From positions 17,913,059 to 17,977,058 of the forward strand of contig NW_004955405.1 of the NCBI RefSeq assembly GCF_000276665.1: a stretch of DNA of 64,000 nt. The letters run 5' to 3'. Under the pieces are notes generated by a model. It saw nothing but the letters and a program-made list of their open reading frames with translations, was not told the origin of the DNA and searched no databases. The position numbers were made by a program, and so were the translations under genes. Of the stretch, positions 10,720-23,345 are shown one piece after another (position 1 is the first letter of the stretch; every line of letters begins with the position of its first letter). The stretch is from Chinchilla lanigera (Eukaryota > Chordata > Mammalia > Rodentia > Chinchillidae).

Positions 10720-13147
10720 TTGGAACTTACAGTTTCATACAAGATGTTACAGAGAGAAATTGTACTCAAATTCAAAGTAAAATTTTCTGCTGCTATTTGG
10801 CAAACTCTGGATACATGCACGAGACTGTTACCTTGATCACCTTCTCACCACGTAGCTCTTCCTTGACGATATCTTTTTCAAGCAAGTTTAAAAGTGTATG
10901 TAGCCATAGATATGTGTGAGAGAGGACTGAACTTGTAAATAACACAATAATTCAGCTCTTGAGTTTTTTATAATGAGTCAATTTTCATTTTTTATAATTT
11001 ATTTCCTTTCGCAAATGTAAAATTACTTAGATGTCATTTTTGTTTTCTTACCTGAGCATCTGTGGATGGTTAACTGGTGGTTTATAGCCTTAGATACTCT
11101 TTTCTCTGTGTTTTTCTTTGTAGGAAAATACCTATGTGCACAAATAGTGATGGCAGGTAGGGCAAGGATAGGCTGATTAGGGCTGGCATCTTTGATCTCT
11201 AGTTTTCAAGACTGATTATTTTCTACCTAAGTCTTATTTCTGGGGAAAGAGGGTACATGTCATGATACATATCACACATATCTGTTATATTTTTCTATGT
11301 GAGATTACAGAATTCTAGGTTAATTAATGAGATGTTTAGGCCAATGGTACCAAGCCAACCCTCTCTCCTTTGTTTGGAAAATCAGATTAGTGTTGCTTGT
11401 GTAACACTCATGCCTCATCAGTCGTTGGTCCTGACATAGTAAGGTCAAAGTTGTGCTTTGCTAGGCAGTGTTACTCGAAGATGTAATTCTCAGTATTAGT
11501 GAGAAATCTGTCCAATTTGTACACAGACCATAAAAGACAATTGAACACATGTTATTAGTCCCCTATCTGCCCTCCCACAAACAACACGCCTTCCCTGCCT
11601 ATATGAAATGGAGCAGAGCTCATCTTGATTTTACCATTTTTTCTAATATTCTTCAATGATATCTGAAAAGGAAGGAAACAATTGTAGTTCAAAACATGTG
11701 GTTTTCTTTTTAATGTCAATACTCTATGCAGTACTGTTCAAAGGCTTCGTGAACCTTTTATGAAGCAGTAATACCCAGAAAAATGTTTTGGCTCAAGTGG
11801 GTAATACTGCAGCTGATGAAAAATGAATAAATAGTTCATATATTGGAAAACTCTAATACAAATGTTTTAGTTTTATTTCAATAAAATGTTCTTTTAAAAA
11901 TGTTTGAAATTGTAAGTATAAATATCCAAAAGTTCATCTCTTACAATGAGGGAACAGATTTATTAATTCTATAAGAATTTGCTAAACATCTACCAAATGT
12001 CAGATCTCTCCTAACTGAAAATATAGCAAGAAATAAGAAAGGCAAGGTTCTTGGTCCTAAGAAACTTATATACTGGTAATATCTAATAGATGAAAGCATG
12101 CATTTATGAAACCTGGAGCTAGTTTTAACCACACCAGACCCAATGGGTCTACAGTCCGCATAACATTACATTAAATGGAGTAAATACTTTTGATGATAGA
12201 TTTACTCACCAAATTTAATGGCCAATTAAGATACATTTTTTGCTAAAATATTCCAGCAATGAGGTGAGCAATAAAAACACCGGATTTGATCAGAATGCAA
12301 TATAGAAATATTTATTTGTTATGAGTTCCTCTACATTTTTGAAAGCAAGTTTTGATTCCTAAAATGTTTACCCATCATGCCTACATCTTGTACTCTAAAT
12401 AACTGGTATGAAGATACCTATATGCAATGTGTTCATTGTTGTAATTGTCCTACTCACCTGTTTTGAAATTCTATTGTTATTTTTAGTTTTTTCTCTTTAA
12501 AATGTAAAAAGTAAAAAGTTTGAATCTATTTATTGGCTATCAGCGAATTCATTGCTCTATTGTGATGGAGTATCATTTAAGGTATTTGAGGTTTTTCTTT
12601 GCTTCTCTTTACCACCCTTGAAGGATCTGCAGTTTATTTCTCCTACTAGTTTGGTTTTTTCCTATTCTCTCTGGAAGCCCAGTTTTCAGGCAAATGCCAA
12701 TACCATGGACTTTGGAGCTAAACTTTAGAAAAAGTGTTTTGGATAATAACCACCTTCGTGTGTTGTCCAATTGTTTAGCCTTTAGACACATCTTGGCAAA
12801 GTGAATATATACTAAAAGATGGTGAGGAAACACAAGGTTGTCTTTAAACTGAAAAATTTTCACTGGTGAAACCTTTTCCTGACAGAAACATCACTCGCGT
12901 TGACAATAGGTTGTACATCGTGACCTGGAATTGAAATCCCAGTGCCTGGTGAATTGAGACTCTCCCCAAAGCCAAGCCAAATGACTTGTGTCAGTGATGG
13001 TCCCATCCCACAGGCCCTCAAATTCACCCACATGAGAGACCCCGTGCCTTACAAAAGTCCGACTGAATCCAGAACGGAAAAACAGATTTCACTTAAGATG
13101 AAACAATGGATACAAGATTAAAAATTTAAAATATGTACTAAAATGCT
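10720..13147. other. Unique DNA, about 2.4 kb
   Basis: No gene or repeat recognised. It contains a 17-bp exact match to the upstream LINE-1 (10812-10828). Minus ORFs of 63 codons (11941-12132) and 84 codons (12609-12863) resemble nothing known. The interval 12870-13080 is slightly more GC-rich and carries several CpGs. Confidence 0.5.
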
Positions 13148-13161
13148 GTTACCCAGGTAAC
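13148..13161. promoter_or_regulatory. X-box-like palindrome (candidate RFX site)
   Basis: GTTACCCAGGTAAC is a perfect inverted repeat of GTTACC around a 2-bp spacer. It fits the X-box form GTTRCC-N(1-3)-RGYAAC bound by RFX transcription factors. A second overlapping stem, CCCAGGT/ACCTGGG, spans 13152-13171. No promoter or exon is visible nearby, so function is inference. Confidence 0.4.
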
Positions 13162-13174
13162 GCAACCTGGGAAG

Positions 13175-15558
13175 AGTGGGAAATAGCTAATGTAGCTCTG
13201 TAAGGTAACAAAGATTTTGTTTGCTTTGCTTCTGTGTTTTCTTCAATTTCCTTATAGAAAAAGAAAATGTCCTTATAGAATTACTTCGATTGCTTTCACT
13301 GCTTTAGAATTATGTGGCCTATCACAACAAAAATAGTTTAAAAACTGATCGGATTTAAAGAAGTTGAGTCTTTACATGGATGAAAGAATAAGTTAATGTA
13401 AGACTTTTATATGAGGCAGTCTTAAAAATTTTAATAAACACTTTATTTTAATCTAATAAAATACCTCCATAGGCCAGTAGTATAATAAGATAACAGTTAC
13501 AAATTTACAAGTTTCTTCAGTGATTTTAAAGGGTAATAAAAACACTGCCTGTGGGAAATGGATAAATTTAATAGTAGTTATAGAAAAAGATACAAATATA
13601 ATACTGAAAGGCCCTGTGAATTATTTTAACCATTTAATTAGGAAAAGAACAGCATCCATTGTCAGATAATTTTTAAGTCCACATTACTATAACTCACTAT
13701 ATTAAAGCCTTTTAAAATGAAAGAATTAGTCGTGGAATAACATTTTCTACAATTAATGACATATTTAATTTTCCAATTTAGTCATATTGCTATCTTTACT
13801 CCTAATCAAAATATAATTTAGAGGATGTATTATTTCTTCCAAAAATTAACAGCTGGCTTGTAAGAAACACTTAAGTTAGGTTAATTACTGCCTTTTGAAA
13901 TTTTATAATACACTGTGACAGAAAATTAATAATGCTTGCAGTATTCAGCATAGTTCATCACCCATATTTTAATGAAAATATACTGTTATTAATAATACAG
14001 ATTCTACAGATATAATATATGCCAATTGCTGGTCATTTTATGCATCTTCTATATAATTGTACAAAATAAAGACAGATTCATTCTGTTTATTAATTTAATC
14101 TCCCAGAGTAAAATTTGCATTCATTATATTTATGTGTGTATAGGACTGCATACATTCAAGGCATGACAAATGGTGTTTGACTGACACTTTCTGAAGATTC
14201 TGATCTGGTCGAGAATTCATTTGCCTTTCATCTTTTCACAGAAATATGAGCATCTTAAATTAGGCGGCACATGTTAGTGTCTTAAGTGATAGGCATCCGC
14301 ATGCTTTGTCCACTGCTGGACACTCAATGCTTGCATTGTCACCGTGAAGTGACATTACCATGAAGAGACGCCACATAACACATTCCAATCCTAAATGCAT
14401 GAGGTCTGCAGTTCTGAAGTCTCCCACGAAAGTTTCTTACAGAATCCTAAATTAGAATAACTTTTCTCTGTAGCAACGAAGTAAGTCCCTTATGGTATAC
14501 TATAGGAAATTCCAAATTTAAGCACCTCAGAGATATTAACTTCTTTCTTTGTTTAGTTCTCTGTGTTCAGTAGTTGCTTTTATAGTGGCTAGTGACTGGC
14601 TATTGGCTATCTCCAAACCAAAGCCTACAATTATAGGGAAAACATGGTACATCCCTGGACTGACAGTTTCAGAACCACAGACATAAAAATACACAGTGTG
14701 CCTTAGTGGTTTCACTGTAGAAGGTAATTGGGACAATTTAGAATTGCTATGGAATAAGATAGGAATTTTTAAAAATGTATATTATTGTTAGTCAAGATGT
14801 CTATATTAATAATAAGTGTGAAATAAACTTTTATTATTTATGTAAGATAGTACCAGTCAATTTCTGTTTGGGGTTGTGATTACAAGTAAAATATGTCCAC
14901 TAGTTTCAAGAGAGTTCCAAGTGAGCATAGAAGATATTAGTTTTCACACAATAATATAGCTCAGCCTTTTAAACTTAATGAATATCCACTTTGAGTTCTC
15001 AATTACAATATTTCATTTATAATTTACTTTTAACTGTCTGTATTCTAGCAGGTAATAGACAATCGAAACTGTATCTGTGTGTCTGCTAGAGAAAATATCC
15101 AAGATTGGCTAGAGCAGATATGTTTATGAACATATATGATTACTTTATAATGAACATAATCATAATTAATATATAATTATAAAATTGTTGCTGATAAAAG
15201 GGGTTCTTAGTTAGGCTTCTGTAAGGAATTTTCATTTGAGACGCTAGAACTCAAGGTAGGTTATAACAGAAAGTTTTCTAGAAGAAGAAATCAAAGAGGC
15301 CAGCTAGAGAAATTTTATTTCTGAATGAAAGAAGACAATAGAATTCAAATCTTCCCATTTGGCTTATGCCAAACATTGAGAAATAAGCATATGAAAAGAA
15401 AAGCCAGAGAACACCACAGGTGGTTCCTGCTCATTCACTTGAAAATACAAACAGAGGAAAACATGCTAAATTGAACAACCTCAATTATATCAAGCTACCT
15501 GAACTATGAATCATTTGGCATATAAATTTTGTCCTAACTTTAACAGGAACAATACAGG
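13175..15558. other. Unique AT-rich DNA, about 2.4 kb
   Basis: No gene recognised. A more complex patch with several CpGs lies around 14180-14480. The 66-codon minus ORF at 14536-14736 has no recognisable domain. Confidence 0.5.
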
Positions 15559-15645
15559 GAAGGATTTGGAATATAGCTCAGTGGCAAAGTGAAATCCTTG
15601 GCTACCAGGCAAGAGGTCCTTGGTTCAATCCCTAGGATGACAAAA
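15559..15645 (+). mobile_element. ID SINE, old and diverged
   Basis: GGATTTGGAATATAGCTCAG and GGTTCAATCCCTAG preserve the A- and B-box regions of an ID. The head and middle are diverged, the A-tail is short, and no clear target duplication remains. Confidence 0.75.
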
Positions 15646-15649
15646 AAAG

Positions 15650-16218
15650 TAGATTAAATGAATGTTATAATCAATGTTTGTAAATAGCAGAATAACTTAC
15701 TTTTTGAAAGTTGCAAATATTTTAGCATTTTCGTTAATCACAATTCTCAAACTGGTAGGCTTTTTCAAACATACATTTTAAATAATCCTTGGAATTATAT
15801 CCCTAAAAGTAACTACAATGAAGAGTTCAGTGTGAACCTTTTCAAACATTTGGTGACATAGTACATAAACATGTAATTTTACATTAATGACATTTTTATG
15901 TAATATGCTGTTGAATGTGCTACCATTTTACTCAGTCATATAAGGCATAAACATGCTACACAAATGCAAAAGAACCTACTTTATAATGTGTTTCATTAAA
16001 TGGACTTACCATAATTCATTTAAATACAGTAATGTTTTTTGGAGGCATATTTTCATAATATACTGTAAGCAGCCGTGTAGTAAAGGTAAACAAACAGTCT
16101 TTCGGTACAGACCCTCCTAGTAGAATTTATATTTTAACAGAGTTTCTGCAAAGACTCAGCAATGGGAAAGGGATTAATTTCAGTGAAGGATATAAAGCAA
16201 GTTCTCTCATGTCATCCT
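15650..16218. other. Unique AT-rich DNA
   Basis: Nothing recognisable by motif, ORF or repeat. Confidence 0.45.
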
Positions 16219-16219
16219 A

Positions 16220-16380
16220 GAAGCATTTGTTTATAGAAATTACCAGTATCATTTTACAGCACAAGACAACCTCTTTCAGAACAGCTTGAAAAAAGTATTG
16301 AAAGACACATAGTTAGTAAATGACAAAGCTAATACTGAAAATCAGTTGTGTTGGAATGGTTCTCTGATGCTCCCAGGTCA
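16220..16380 (-). repeat. MIR fragment
   Basis: The order ATCATTTTACAGCACAAGAC, GAAAGACACATAGTTAGTAA, TGACAAAGCTAATACTGAAA matches the antisense MIR layout 'ttttacagatgagg...cacacagctagtaa...ggcagagc...'. It is heavily diverged, as expected for this pre-eutherian SINE. Confidence 0.55.
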
Positions 16381-16862
16381 ACAAGTCACAGCAAAGACAC
16401 TTCAAATATGTATGTTTTTATTTAAGTAGATTGTCCTTTTAATCAGACGATTTGAGCTGTTTTCCTTAACCACAATCCCCTGCTTTTATTTCTTCAAAGG
16501 ATACAAAAATCATGTTCTTCTGTTTTTTACTTAACATTCTTAACAGGAAACATGGCTGCTTAGACAAATACAGAACAGCATATTCAGGGATCACTGAAAG
16601 GATTAACTTACAAATACTTCCAAGAGTAATGATGGGTTTCTAGATTTTTAAATTTTAAGTACAAAGCAACGTCACCTTAGACTTCAAAAGATAAGGCTTT
16701 CATGTTCAACCCATTTTTGTGTTATATTGGAGGTAGATGGTTTGGATGAGAAATAGGGTAATTCTCTGTGTAAGGTAATTCTACTAGTTAAAATCTAGAT
16801 TTTCATGTGTACTGACTCTTTTCTCTAATTCAGTAATCCCATTATTTTAAAAATAAAGCCTC

Positions 16863-17030
16863 AGCTGGGCGTCGTGGTGCATACCTGTAATCCCAGTATT
16901 TGGGAGGCTGAGGCAGGATTGTTGCAAGTTCAAAACCAGCCTGGGCTACAAAAGGATCTCAAGGCCAGCCTGAACTGCGTTATGAAACCCCCTCTCAAAA
17001 AGACAAAAAATTAAATAAATAAAATAAATA
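16863..17030 (+). mobile_element. B1 SINE
   Basis: A 7SL-derived monomer beginning AGCTGGGCGTCGTGGTGCAT, then TGTAATCCCAGTATTTGGGA, GAGGCTGAGGCAGG, CAGCCTGGGCTACA and the duplicated AGGCCAGCCTGAACTGC. It ends with CTCTCAAAAAG and an AAAT-rich tail. The internal ~29-bp duplication is the rodent B1 hallmark. Confidence 0.95.
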
Positions 17031-17034
17031 AATT

Positions 17035-19188
17035 CTCAGATATGACTTTTTACAAAGCATATTTTTTCTGTTGAGTAAAAAGTTTTCATCATCTTCTAAT
17101 TATCTAAAATGTCAGTCTATTCTGGGACCAAGAGCCCTATTCACTAACTTACCAAATAAAACTTATGAAGAAACTATAATTTACTAGATCTATGCTGACT
17201 ATAAAACAAATCAGACATAAATTCATTGTTTAAATGAAGTAGATACCAGCATCTTCATGGGAAAGATATATGAGCAAGGAATTAATGCAAATGAAATATC
17301 CGATAGAATGAAAATGCAGAGATAACTGGGCTTCTACCAAAAAGGCATATGAGAATTGCCCTTATTTTCTTCCTCAAGGCAATAATAATGTAGGATTTAA
17401 CATGATACAAGTTTTAAAGTCATTAGGATTTTCTAAGATGAGGAGAACCATTAAAGTCTATTGTTCAATATGTGATGTTAGCTTTTAATTCTATAAAGAC
17501 ATAAAATGGCTGACTAACATTAAAAGAAGACTGACGCTCTATGAGTCAATGCAGTAAACAAGATATTCATCCCACTCTTTGGCATCGTGTTTGAAGCAGA
17601 TGAATGACCAGATTTTTTTGTTCACCTGAGTGGATGTTTTGTTGTCTAGGTGCAGTCGCAATGCACCTCCCAGTGATCTGGCTATGAGAAGGCTGACTGG
17701 TGCCTATGTGTCATTGTGAGTGTCTCCGAGGCCCACAGTTCTCTGTTCTAATGACCATACTCAGCAAGCACCAGCTTTTGAAGGAGACTCCGCTAATTAG
17801 CTTAGTCGATACAGCATCTGGTAACTGGTTGGTGGGATAAACAGAGAGGACTCCTGAAGCGAAGGATGGAGAAATGAATTCTCCAAGCCACAAAGACCAA
17901 ACTGATATTATGAACACAAAACCCCTCAGCCATGAGTTCAATCATTTTATATTTCTTGTTCTTTAACATCGCCTGGCACTAAATGTTGGGCCAAAGTGCA
18001 GATAATTAGAATTGCACAATATTCAGTACTTGGGTTTGGCATCCATTTCATAATATAATAGAACTTATCATTCGTGAGTCTGTCTGCTTTTTTTCAGAAA
18101 AAAAAGAGAAGAAAAACAAACAAGTGAGAACAATTTGATCTGTGCTGCTCCGACAGACACTGATGCAGGTGGTTTAAAAACAAAGCATTTAATCAGGCAG
18201 GGTTTTACTTAAACTGCTTGGTGATTCATCATACAGCCTCTGCTCATTGTCAGTTGTGCCTCTCTGAGCTATTACTTATAGAATATTTAAAGAGCCTGGA
18301 CTGCATGTGCCTCTGTCTTGGGTTCTATTGTACTATAAATTATAGCTCCAATTTGTCTCAAATTCGGCATGGACTGTCAGGATGCCGTGACTCATTCTCT
18401 ATTCAGATGAATACTATATAGTAGCTATACTGAAAGGTATTATTGTCACTATTAATTTATTGCCAATTCTAAAATATTCCTAGACGGCAGTTTTGTCAGG
18501 TGTTAGCCTGATAAAATCACTATATTCCTACAACCCCTTATGTTTTCTTCTTTTCTACCAGGAAAGAAGAAATCAAATGGCTGGATGAATGCTGTATAGA
18601 CTCTGGCCTGGTAAAATGGCCTTTGCTCTACAGGGTTGTTCAGGATGACACACCTCTTTGTCATTCGTGAAAAGAGACCACTATTTGTGGCATTTCCTAA
18701 GTGAAACCTAGGTAAATTGTTTAAACTATATCCTCTAAGCTGAGGGGGTTTTGTCGTTGTTCTTATTTTATTTTTGGTTTTTTAAAGCATTTAAAGCAAA
18801 TCAGAATTGGATTAACAAAAGGAAAAAATAGTACTAAAATGGCAAAACACCTGCTAGCTGGTAGCATATAATAATTATAGTCAAATAGATAGGGCACTTC
18901 CCCTGTTACTCCTAGAAGCAAAATATTCTGTTTTCTTCATCACCATGCCGTCGGCCTTTATTGATACATTAGGGACACAAGAAATATAGGTGGTGGGAAT
19001 TGATGCATGAATGAATGTATCGAAGTTGTGAAGCTAGAGAAAGTATGTTTAGATTTTTTTCTCATTATACTACTCTCTCTTTTACTTATTCTTTATTTTA
19101 TGGAAACATAAAATGTTTCGTAACCAAATAATAGGGGAATAACAATAGTTATTCCAGTGTGTACTTTGTTATCTTTAAAGTAGTTACT
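17035..19188. other. Unique DNA with a higher-complexity block at 17570-18420
   Basis: No repeat recognised for about 2.1 kb. The block 17570-18420 has more balanced base composition than its flanks, a TAATTA homeodomain-type core near 17795-17805, and overlapping minor ORFs (minus 17711-17941, plus 18218-18421) without recognisable domains. It could be a conserved regulatory element, but only alignment would show that. Confidence 0.35.
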
Positions 19189-19191
19189 CAG

Positions 19192-19352
19192 AGCTCGGTG
19201 TGGTGGCACACACCAGTAATCTAAGCACTCGGGAGGCTGAGGTGGGAGGATTGCTGTGAGTTGAGGGCAGCATGGGCTACATATGAGTCCAAGCCCAGCC
19301 TGAACTACATAGCAAGAGTCTGTCTCAAAAAAACCAGAAAAAAAAAAAAATA
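19192..19352 (+). mobile_element. B1 SINE
   Basis: Begins GAGCTCGGTGTGGTGGCACA, contains GGGAGGCTGAGGTGGGAGGA and the duplicated block CAGCCTGAACTACATAGCAA, and ends GTCTGTCTCAAAAAAACCAG plus an A-tail. The minus ORF across it (19093-19392) contains the usual translation of antisense B1 and is not a gene. Confidence 0.94.
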
Positions 19353-19354
19353 GT

Positions 19355-21600
19355 ACAAGACATAAATCAAAAAGATTCTTACAAAAAAGCAAACAGATAA
19401 TAACACAAACTTTTTTTCAATGAACTGAGGTAAACTGCTAGTATAAATGAAATAAATTAGCATTTAAAAGACAATCTCAGAGTATGAGAATAGGCATGCA
19501 TGATACAGAGAATTGGGAGACTCAGGGTCCTCACAATGACCACACCATGTACTTTTCTCATGTAGTCGTGCATTTCTTACAATTATCCCTCATAGCTCCT
19601 TGGGGGACTTACATGCAGCTGACTCATTTTTTATTTCCAGCATAAAGTGTGGCAAACCGTACGTGGCAGAGGTGCATTTATGGGAAGACCCACCCATACT
19701 ATATGCACAGCACCGTCACTATTAAACCTTAAAAGCGTATCTGTTTCAGAAATCGGTTGAGGTGTTTGTCTTGAGGTGATATAAATTGGAATCATCAAGC
19801 AGAGGCAATGTTGGAGAGAATTCAGGCATTTGTCAAACATGAATTTTAATAAAATTTGAAAAATCAAAACACAGTAGTAAGTTTGGAAAACGCATTAATA
19901 CTGCTTTGCTGGGAAAACAAGTCTCTTTACATTTGCTCATACAACATCCCAGGAAGGAAAGAAGGTGGGGCGTGAAGAGGGAGAGAAGGAGCATTTTGAA
20001 GGGAAGGGAAATGGTGGGTAGATCAGATTTTTCCTTTGTCCTAATCTGGTTTGCTGTGGACCTGCAGCCAGAATTGGTTTTCAAACTACTCAAATGTCAA
20101 AAACAATTCCCAAAGATATATCTCTGCCCACTAATATTTTAATTAGGTGTCTTTTAGGATCAGCCATATACAGGCAAAATATTCAGACTTACTTAGCAGA
20201 CAAAGGCATGTAATAGAATTCTTGAACGACTTAGAAAATCAGAGAAGAACTTCCTTTAACTGCTTCATCTGTGGCCTTAGAGAAATAATGTATTAATCTG
20301 CAATTAGATGGTGTCATCTTGCAGCATGTGTGGCTAAGGTGAAACCTGCAATTAGACATTTTAAATTGCGTGTCACCTCCACCCACAGCGTTGACACATG
20401 TTGTTTTCTTTGTGACACAGTTCTGTGCAAGGATTCACTCGATGTTTCTGGAAGTCACTTTGACCGTGAAAAGAAAACTGCTGCAAATCCCAGCTTCCGA
20501 ATTAACTCAAACTATTTTCCATTATTTGTGTTCTCTAACTAAAATGATCATGCATTTGACAATTAAGACTTCCTTTTACTCTTTTACTTACTAATTAACT
20601 TAATGTTAGTTTTATATTTGAAGATATAATAATTAGTTATCAAGACGTTTAACAGGTAATAAGTGACAGACTTAAAACAACATTTAATGGGGTCCTGTCC
20701 ACCTTTCATTATGGTGGGAATACAAATGGAAAGTCAGACAAAGACAGAACTTATACGTAAATATCTACTTAATATTGAAACTATTTAAGTTTCACCCATT
20801 TGTTGTACTTATGGTAATTACTTTGGAGATTTTTTTTCAATAATGGCATATTTGTTATTGCAAATAACTTTATATTTTTCATTTAGGATTTTGTTACACA
20901 TTAGCACATGAGGGAAAAATAAAATATGCAGCTCATCTATATGTATAAAGTAATGAATACTAAATATTAAGGTCCCACATGCTAAAATACACTTAAATTA
21001 ATGTAATATTGCCTGCATTGTATTTCTCTACTCTTGTAATGTTAATCAGGACTTTTAATTCTATTTTTGGTCTTGGGACCATCCTGAGTACTATGTGAGA
21101 AGGAAGTGATGATGGAAACTTTATTTTAGTGTTAACAACCATTTTCAAGGCAGCTAATTAAAATTTTTATCAGAACCTTGAAAATAGGAAAACTTTAAAT
21201 GCAGGTGCTCAGTTCATACGCCTATTGAGATTTTCTTTTCAATTTTCTAATATCACATTTCTAGTGGGGTTTTTTTCATCCTTTCTCATTAATTCTGCTT
21301 CATTTCGGTATAATAGTTCAACAGAATTGCTAAGATATTTTTAAATTCTCAAAAGGGAAAGACAATCTTTCATGTGTTGAACAATAATGTAGAAGTTCTA
21401 TGTAGTTTTGTCCCGCCTCTACACACCATGCCACATCAAGGTGGGCTTAAACAGCAGGATTATAATTCAGAAGGTGGGAAAGTTTTCTTTGCTTGATCTT
21501 CAAACACACCTTTTGGGTTTTGTCAGTACATCTTGACTAGTACCAAACCGGTTGGACTTCAGAAAGAATTAAATGAATAATTACATTTTTAGGTGGTATC
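19355..21600. other. Unique DNA, about 2.2 kb
   Basis: No gene or repeat recognised. Overlapping 70-86 codon ORFs at 19631-20142 and 20330-20594 lie on both strands and in several frames, without family signatures. Confidence 0.5.
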
Positions 21601-21604
21601 ATCC

Positions 21605-21944
21605 ATTCAAGATGTTGTAATAAAATGCTATAAAATTAGTAACTCATAAACAACAGAAATGTATTGCTTATAGTTCTGAAAGCAGAGAAATCCAGGGTAA
21701 AGGCTCCAGGAGATTCTCTGTATGGTGAGGACCTCTTCTTCACTGAAGATGTCTTCTGTGTGTCTTGTTCATGAAGCATACTCAATTAGGCTTCTGTACA
21801 AGGGTATTAATCCCATACATCAGGATGAAACGTCCACCCTTTAATATCCTCACAAAGGCTTCACACTTTAATACAATCACATTGAAGATGATGTTTTAAA
21901 ATGTGAATTTTAAGAATACAAACATTCAAGCCATTCCACTATAA
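21605..21944 (-). mobile_element. MLT1-like ERVL-MaLR LTR, antisense
   Basis: The plus strand carries the antisense MaLR blocks in order: AACTCATAAACAACAGAAAT, TATAGTTCTGAAAGCAGAGA, GGTGAGGACC, GGGTATTAATCCCATACATC, ATCACATTGAAGATGATG and ACAAACATTCAAGCCATTCC. This is the reverse of the layout at about 43928-44285. It is a solo LTR remnant of an old endogenous retrovirus-like element; no internal region is seen. Confidence 0.8.
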
Positions 21945-22097
21945 TTGATGTATACCTTAGTGTTGGTATACGTGGCTTTAGTGTTATTCAGCTGCACTCT
22001 TATAATGACGAAGGAGAAGACAATCTTCTCTTGTCCTTTCTGCAGCAGTTTTCTGGGACTGTGCATTTTATTTCTGCCAAGATATTGTGTGTGAGAA

Positions 22098-22218
22098 AAG
22101 ATAAGGACAGACAGGAAAAGGAGAAGGAAAGAAGAGGTAGAGGGAGAGGGAGAAAGGGGAGAGAGACAGAGAGAGACAGAGACAGAGAGAGAGAGAGAGA
22201 CAGAGACACAGACACACA
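22098..22218. repeat. Purine-rich satellite, (GA)/(GACAGA)/(CACAGA)
   Basis: About 120 bp almost wholly purine on the plus strand: AGGA/GAGGGA units grading into (GA)n, GACAGA and ACACAGAC. The strand asymmetry creates coincident open frames on both strands (for example 22031-22225 plus and 22000-22215 minus) that are not genes. Confidence 0.93.
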
Positions 22219-22239
22219 GACCTAGAAGCAGAGACAGAA

Positions 22240-22695
22240 AGAAAATCACAAACATTCAATATAGTGTTGGCAGTGACCATTTAGCAACTTAAGTGTATCA
22301 TCCTGACTCTTGAAATTTCAAGGGGAAGCTCATGGTTTAATACTAGTATTTTTCTTCGGCTAAAAGTAAATGAGTTGATCTGTAAGAAATGTGGTGTTGT
22401 AAGAAGTCTGGAAATATGGATAAGGATAACTTCTGTGATAAGGAAAAAGGGTATAAAACACAGGTGCTTTCCTCTGCATTAAGCACAGATACTCTTTCTG
22501 AATGGAAGTGTTGTAAAATCACTTATGAAGGAATACCTTAGAAATAATTGAAAGTCAACATCAGTAGAGTAACTGCTATTGCATGCATTTAATAAATATT
22601 GCATAAAAATGAAATAACTCTGAAAACATCTGGAACATTTTCACATAAAGCACACGATCCAAGAATCTGGACATACATTGCTTAAACCTGAACAT
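22240..22695. other. Unique DNA
   Basis: No recognisable gene, repeat or motif. Confidence 0.45.
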
Positions 22696-22699
22696 TATT

Positions 22700-22812
22700 T
22701 CTGTGGTAGGAAATTTATTTAATCTTCTTGGGCATCAGTTTCCTCCTTTGTAAAGTTGGGAAAATAGTAACATCTACCTCATTGAATTGACATGAGATTA
22801 AGCTAGCTAGTG
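22700..22812 (+). repeat. MIR fragment
   Basis: The layout TTTATTTAATCTTCTTGGGC, ATCAGTTTCCTCCTTTGTAA, AATAGTAACATCTACCTCAT, GACATGAGATTAAG matches sense-strand MIR ('cttaacctct...cagtttcctcatctgtaaaatggg...acctacctca...gaggattaa'). Confidence 0.8.
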
Positions 22813-23177
22813 TCTCACTTGTTTCTTTTGCACGGGAACTTCACAAGGCTGTCATGTTTTTCAAGGATACAACCCACATGCTTGAAGATATTTTAGCAGT
22901 ACTTTAATATTAAAATATAATCAGACATGAAAAAAAGTGTTCATTATCAAAATTAATGTTCGTCAGGACAACATTTATTCATTGGCTCCATGTTTTAGTA
23001 GGAGATTATTCTATGCCATCAGTTGAGATTCGGCTGCCTATACATCTGTTATATTGACCCATAAGAGTTACTATAGTACTCTGAAAAAAATACAAATTAT
23101 CATCCTGAAATGTTGGTTTCATAATATTTTGCCTTTTGAGTTTCATGGAGAAAAGAATAATTTCAAACATGGAAACA

Positions 23178-23345
23178 AAAGCCAGACATGGTGGTGCATA
23201 CCTGTGATCCCAGCGCTCAGGAGACTGAGGCAGGAGAATCACTGTGAGTTTGAGGCCAGCCTGGACTACATAAGTGACTTCAAGGCCAATCTAGGCTATA
23301 CTGAAACCCTGTATCAAAACAAAACAAAACAAAGAAAAGAAAAGA
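23178..23345 (+). mobile_element. B1 SINE
   Basis: AGCCAGACATGGTGGTGCAT, GATCCCAGCGCTCAGGAGAC, TTTGAGGCCAGCCTGGACTA, then the duplicate CAAGGCCAATCTAGGCTATA, ending CCCTGTATCAAAACAAAAC and an AAAAG-rich tail. The 110-codon plus ORF at 23054-23386 runs through it and is repeat-derived. Confidence 0.94.

Noticed and set aside
18090..18420. Possible exon after a TTTTTTTCAG-like acceptor
   Set aside because: The following sequence is A-rich, no open frame fits both splice ends, and no matching donor could be chosen.
19093..19392. 99-codon minus ORF with FFSGFFETDSCYVVQAGLG
   Set aside because: This is the standard translation of an antisense B1/Alu-type SINE.
21926..22280. Serine/leucine-rich and arginine/glutamate-rich ORFs on both strands
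   Set aside because: Both are translations of the homopurine satellite.
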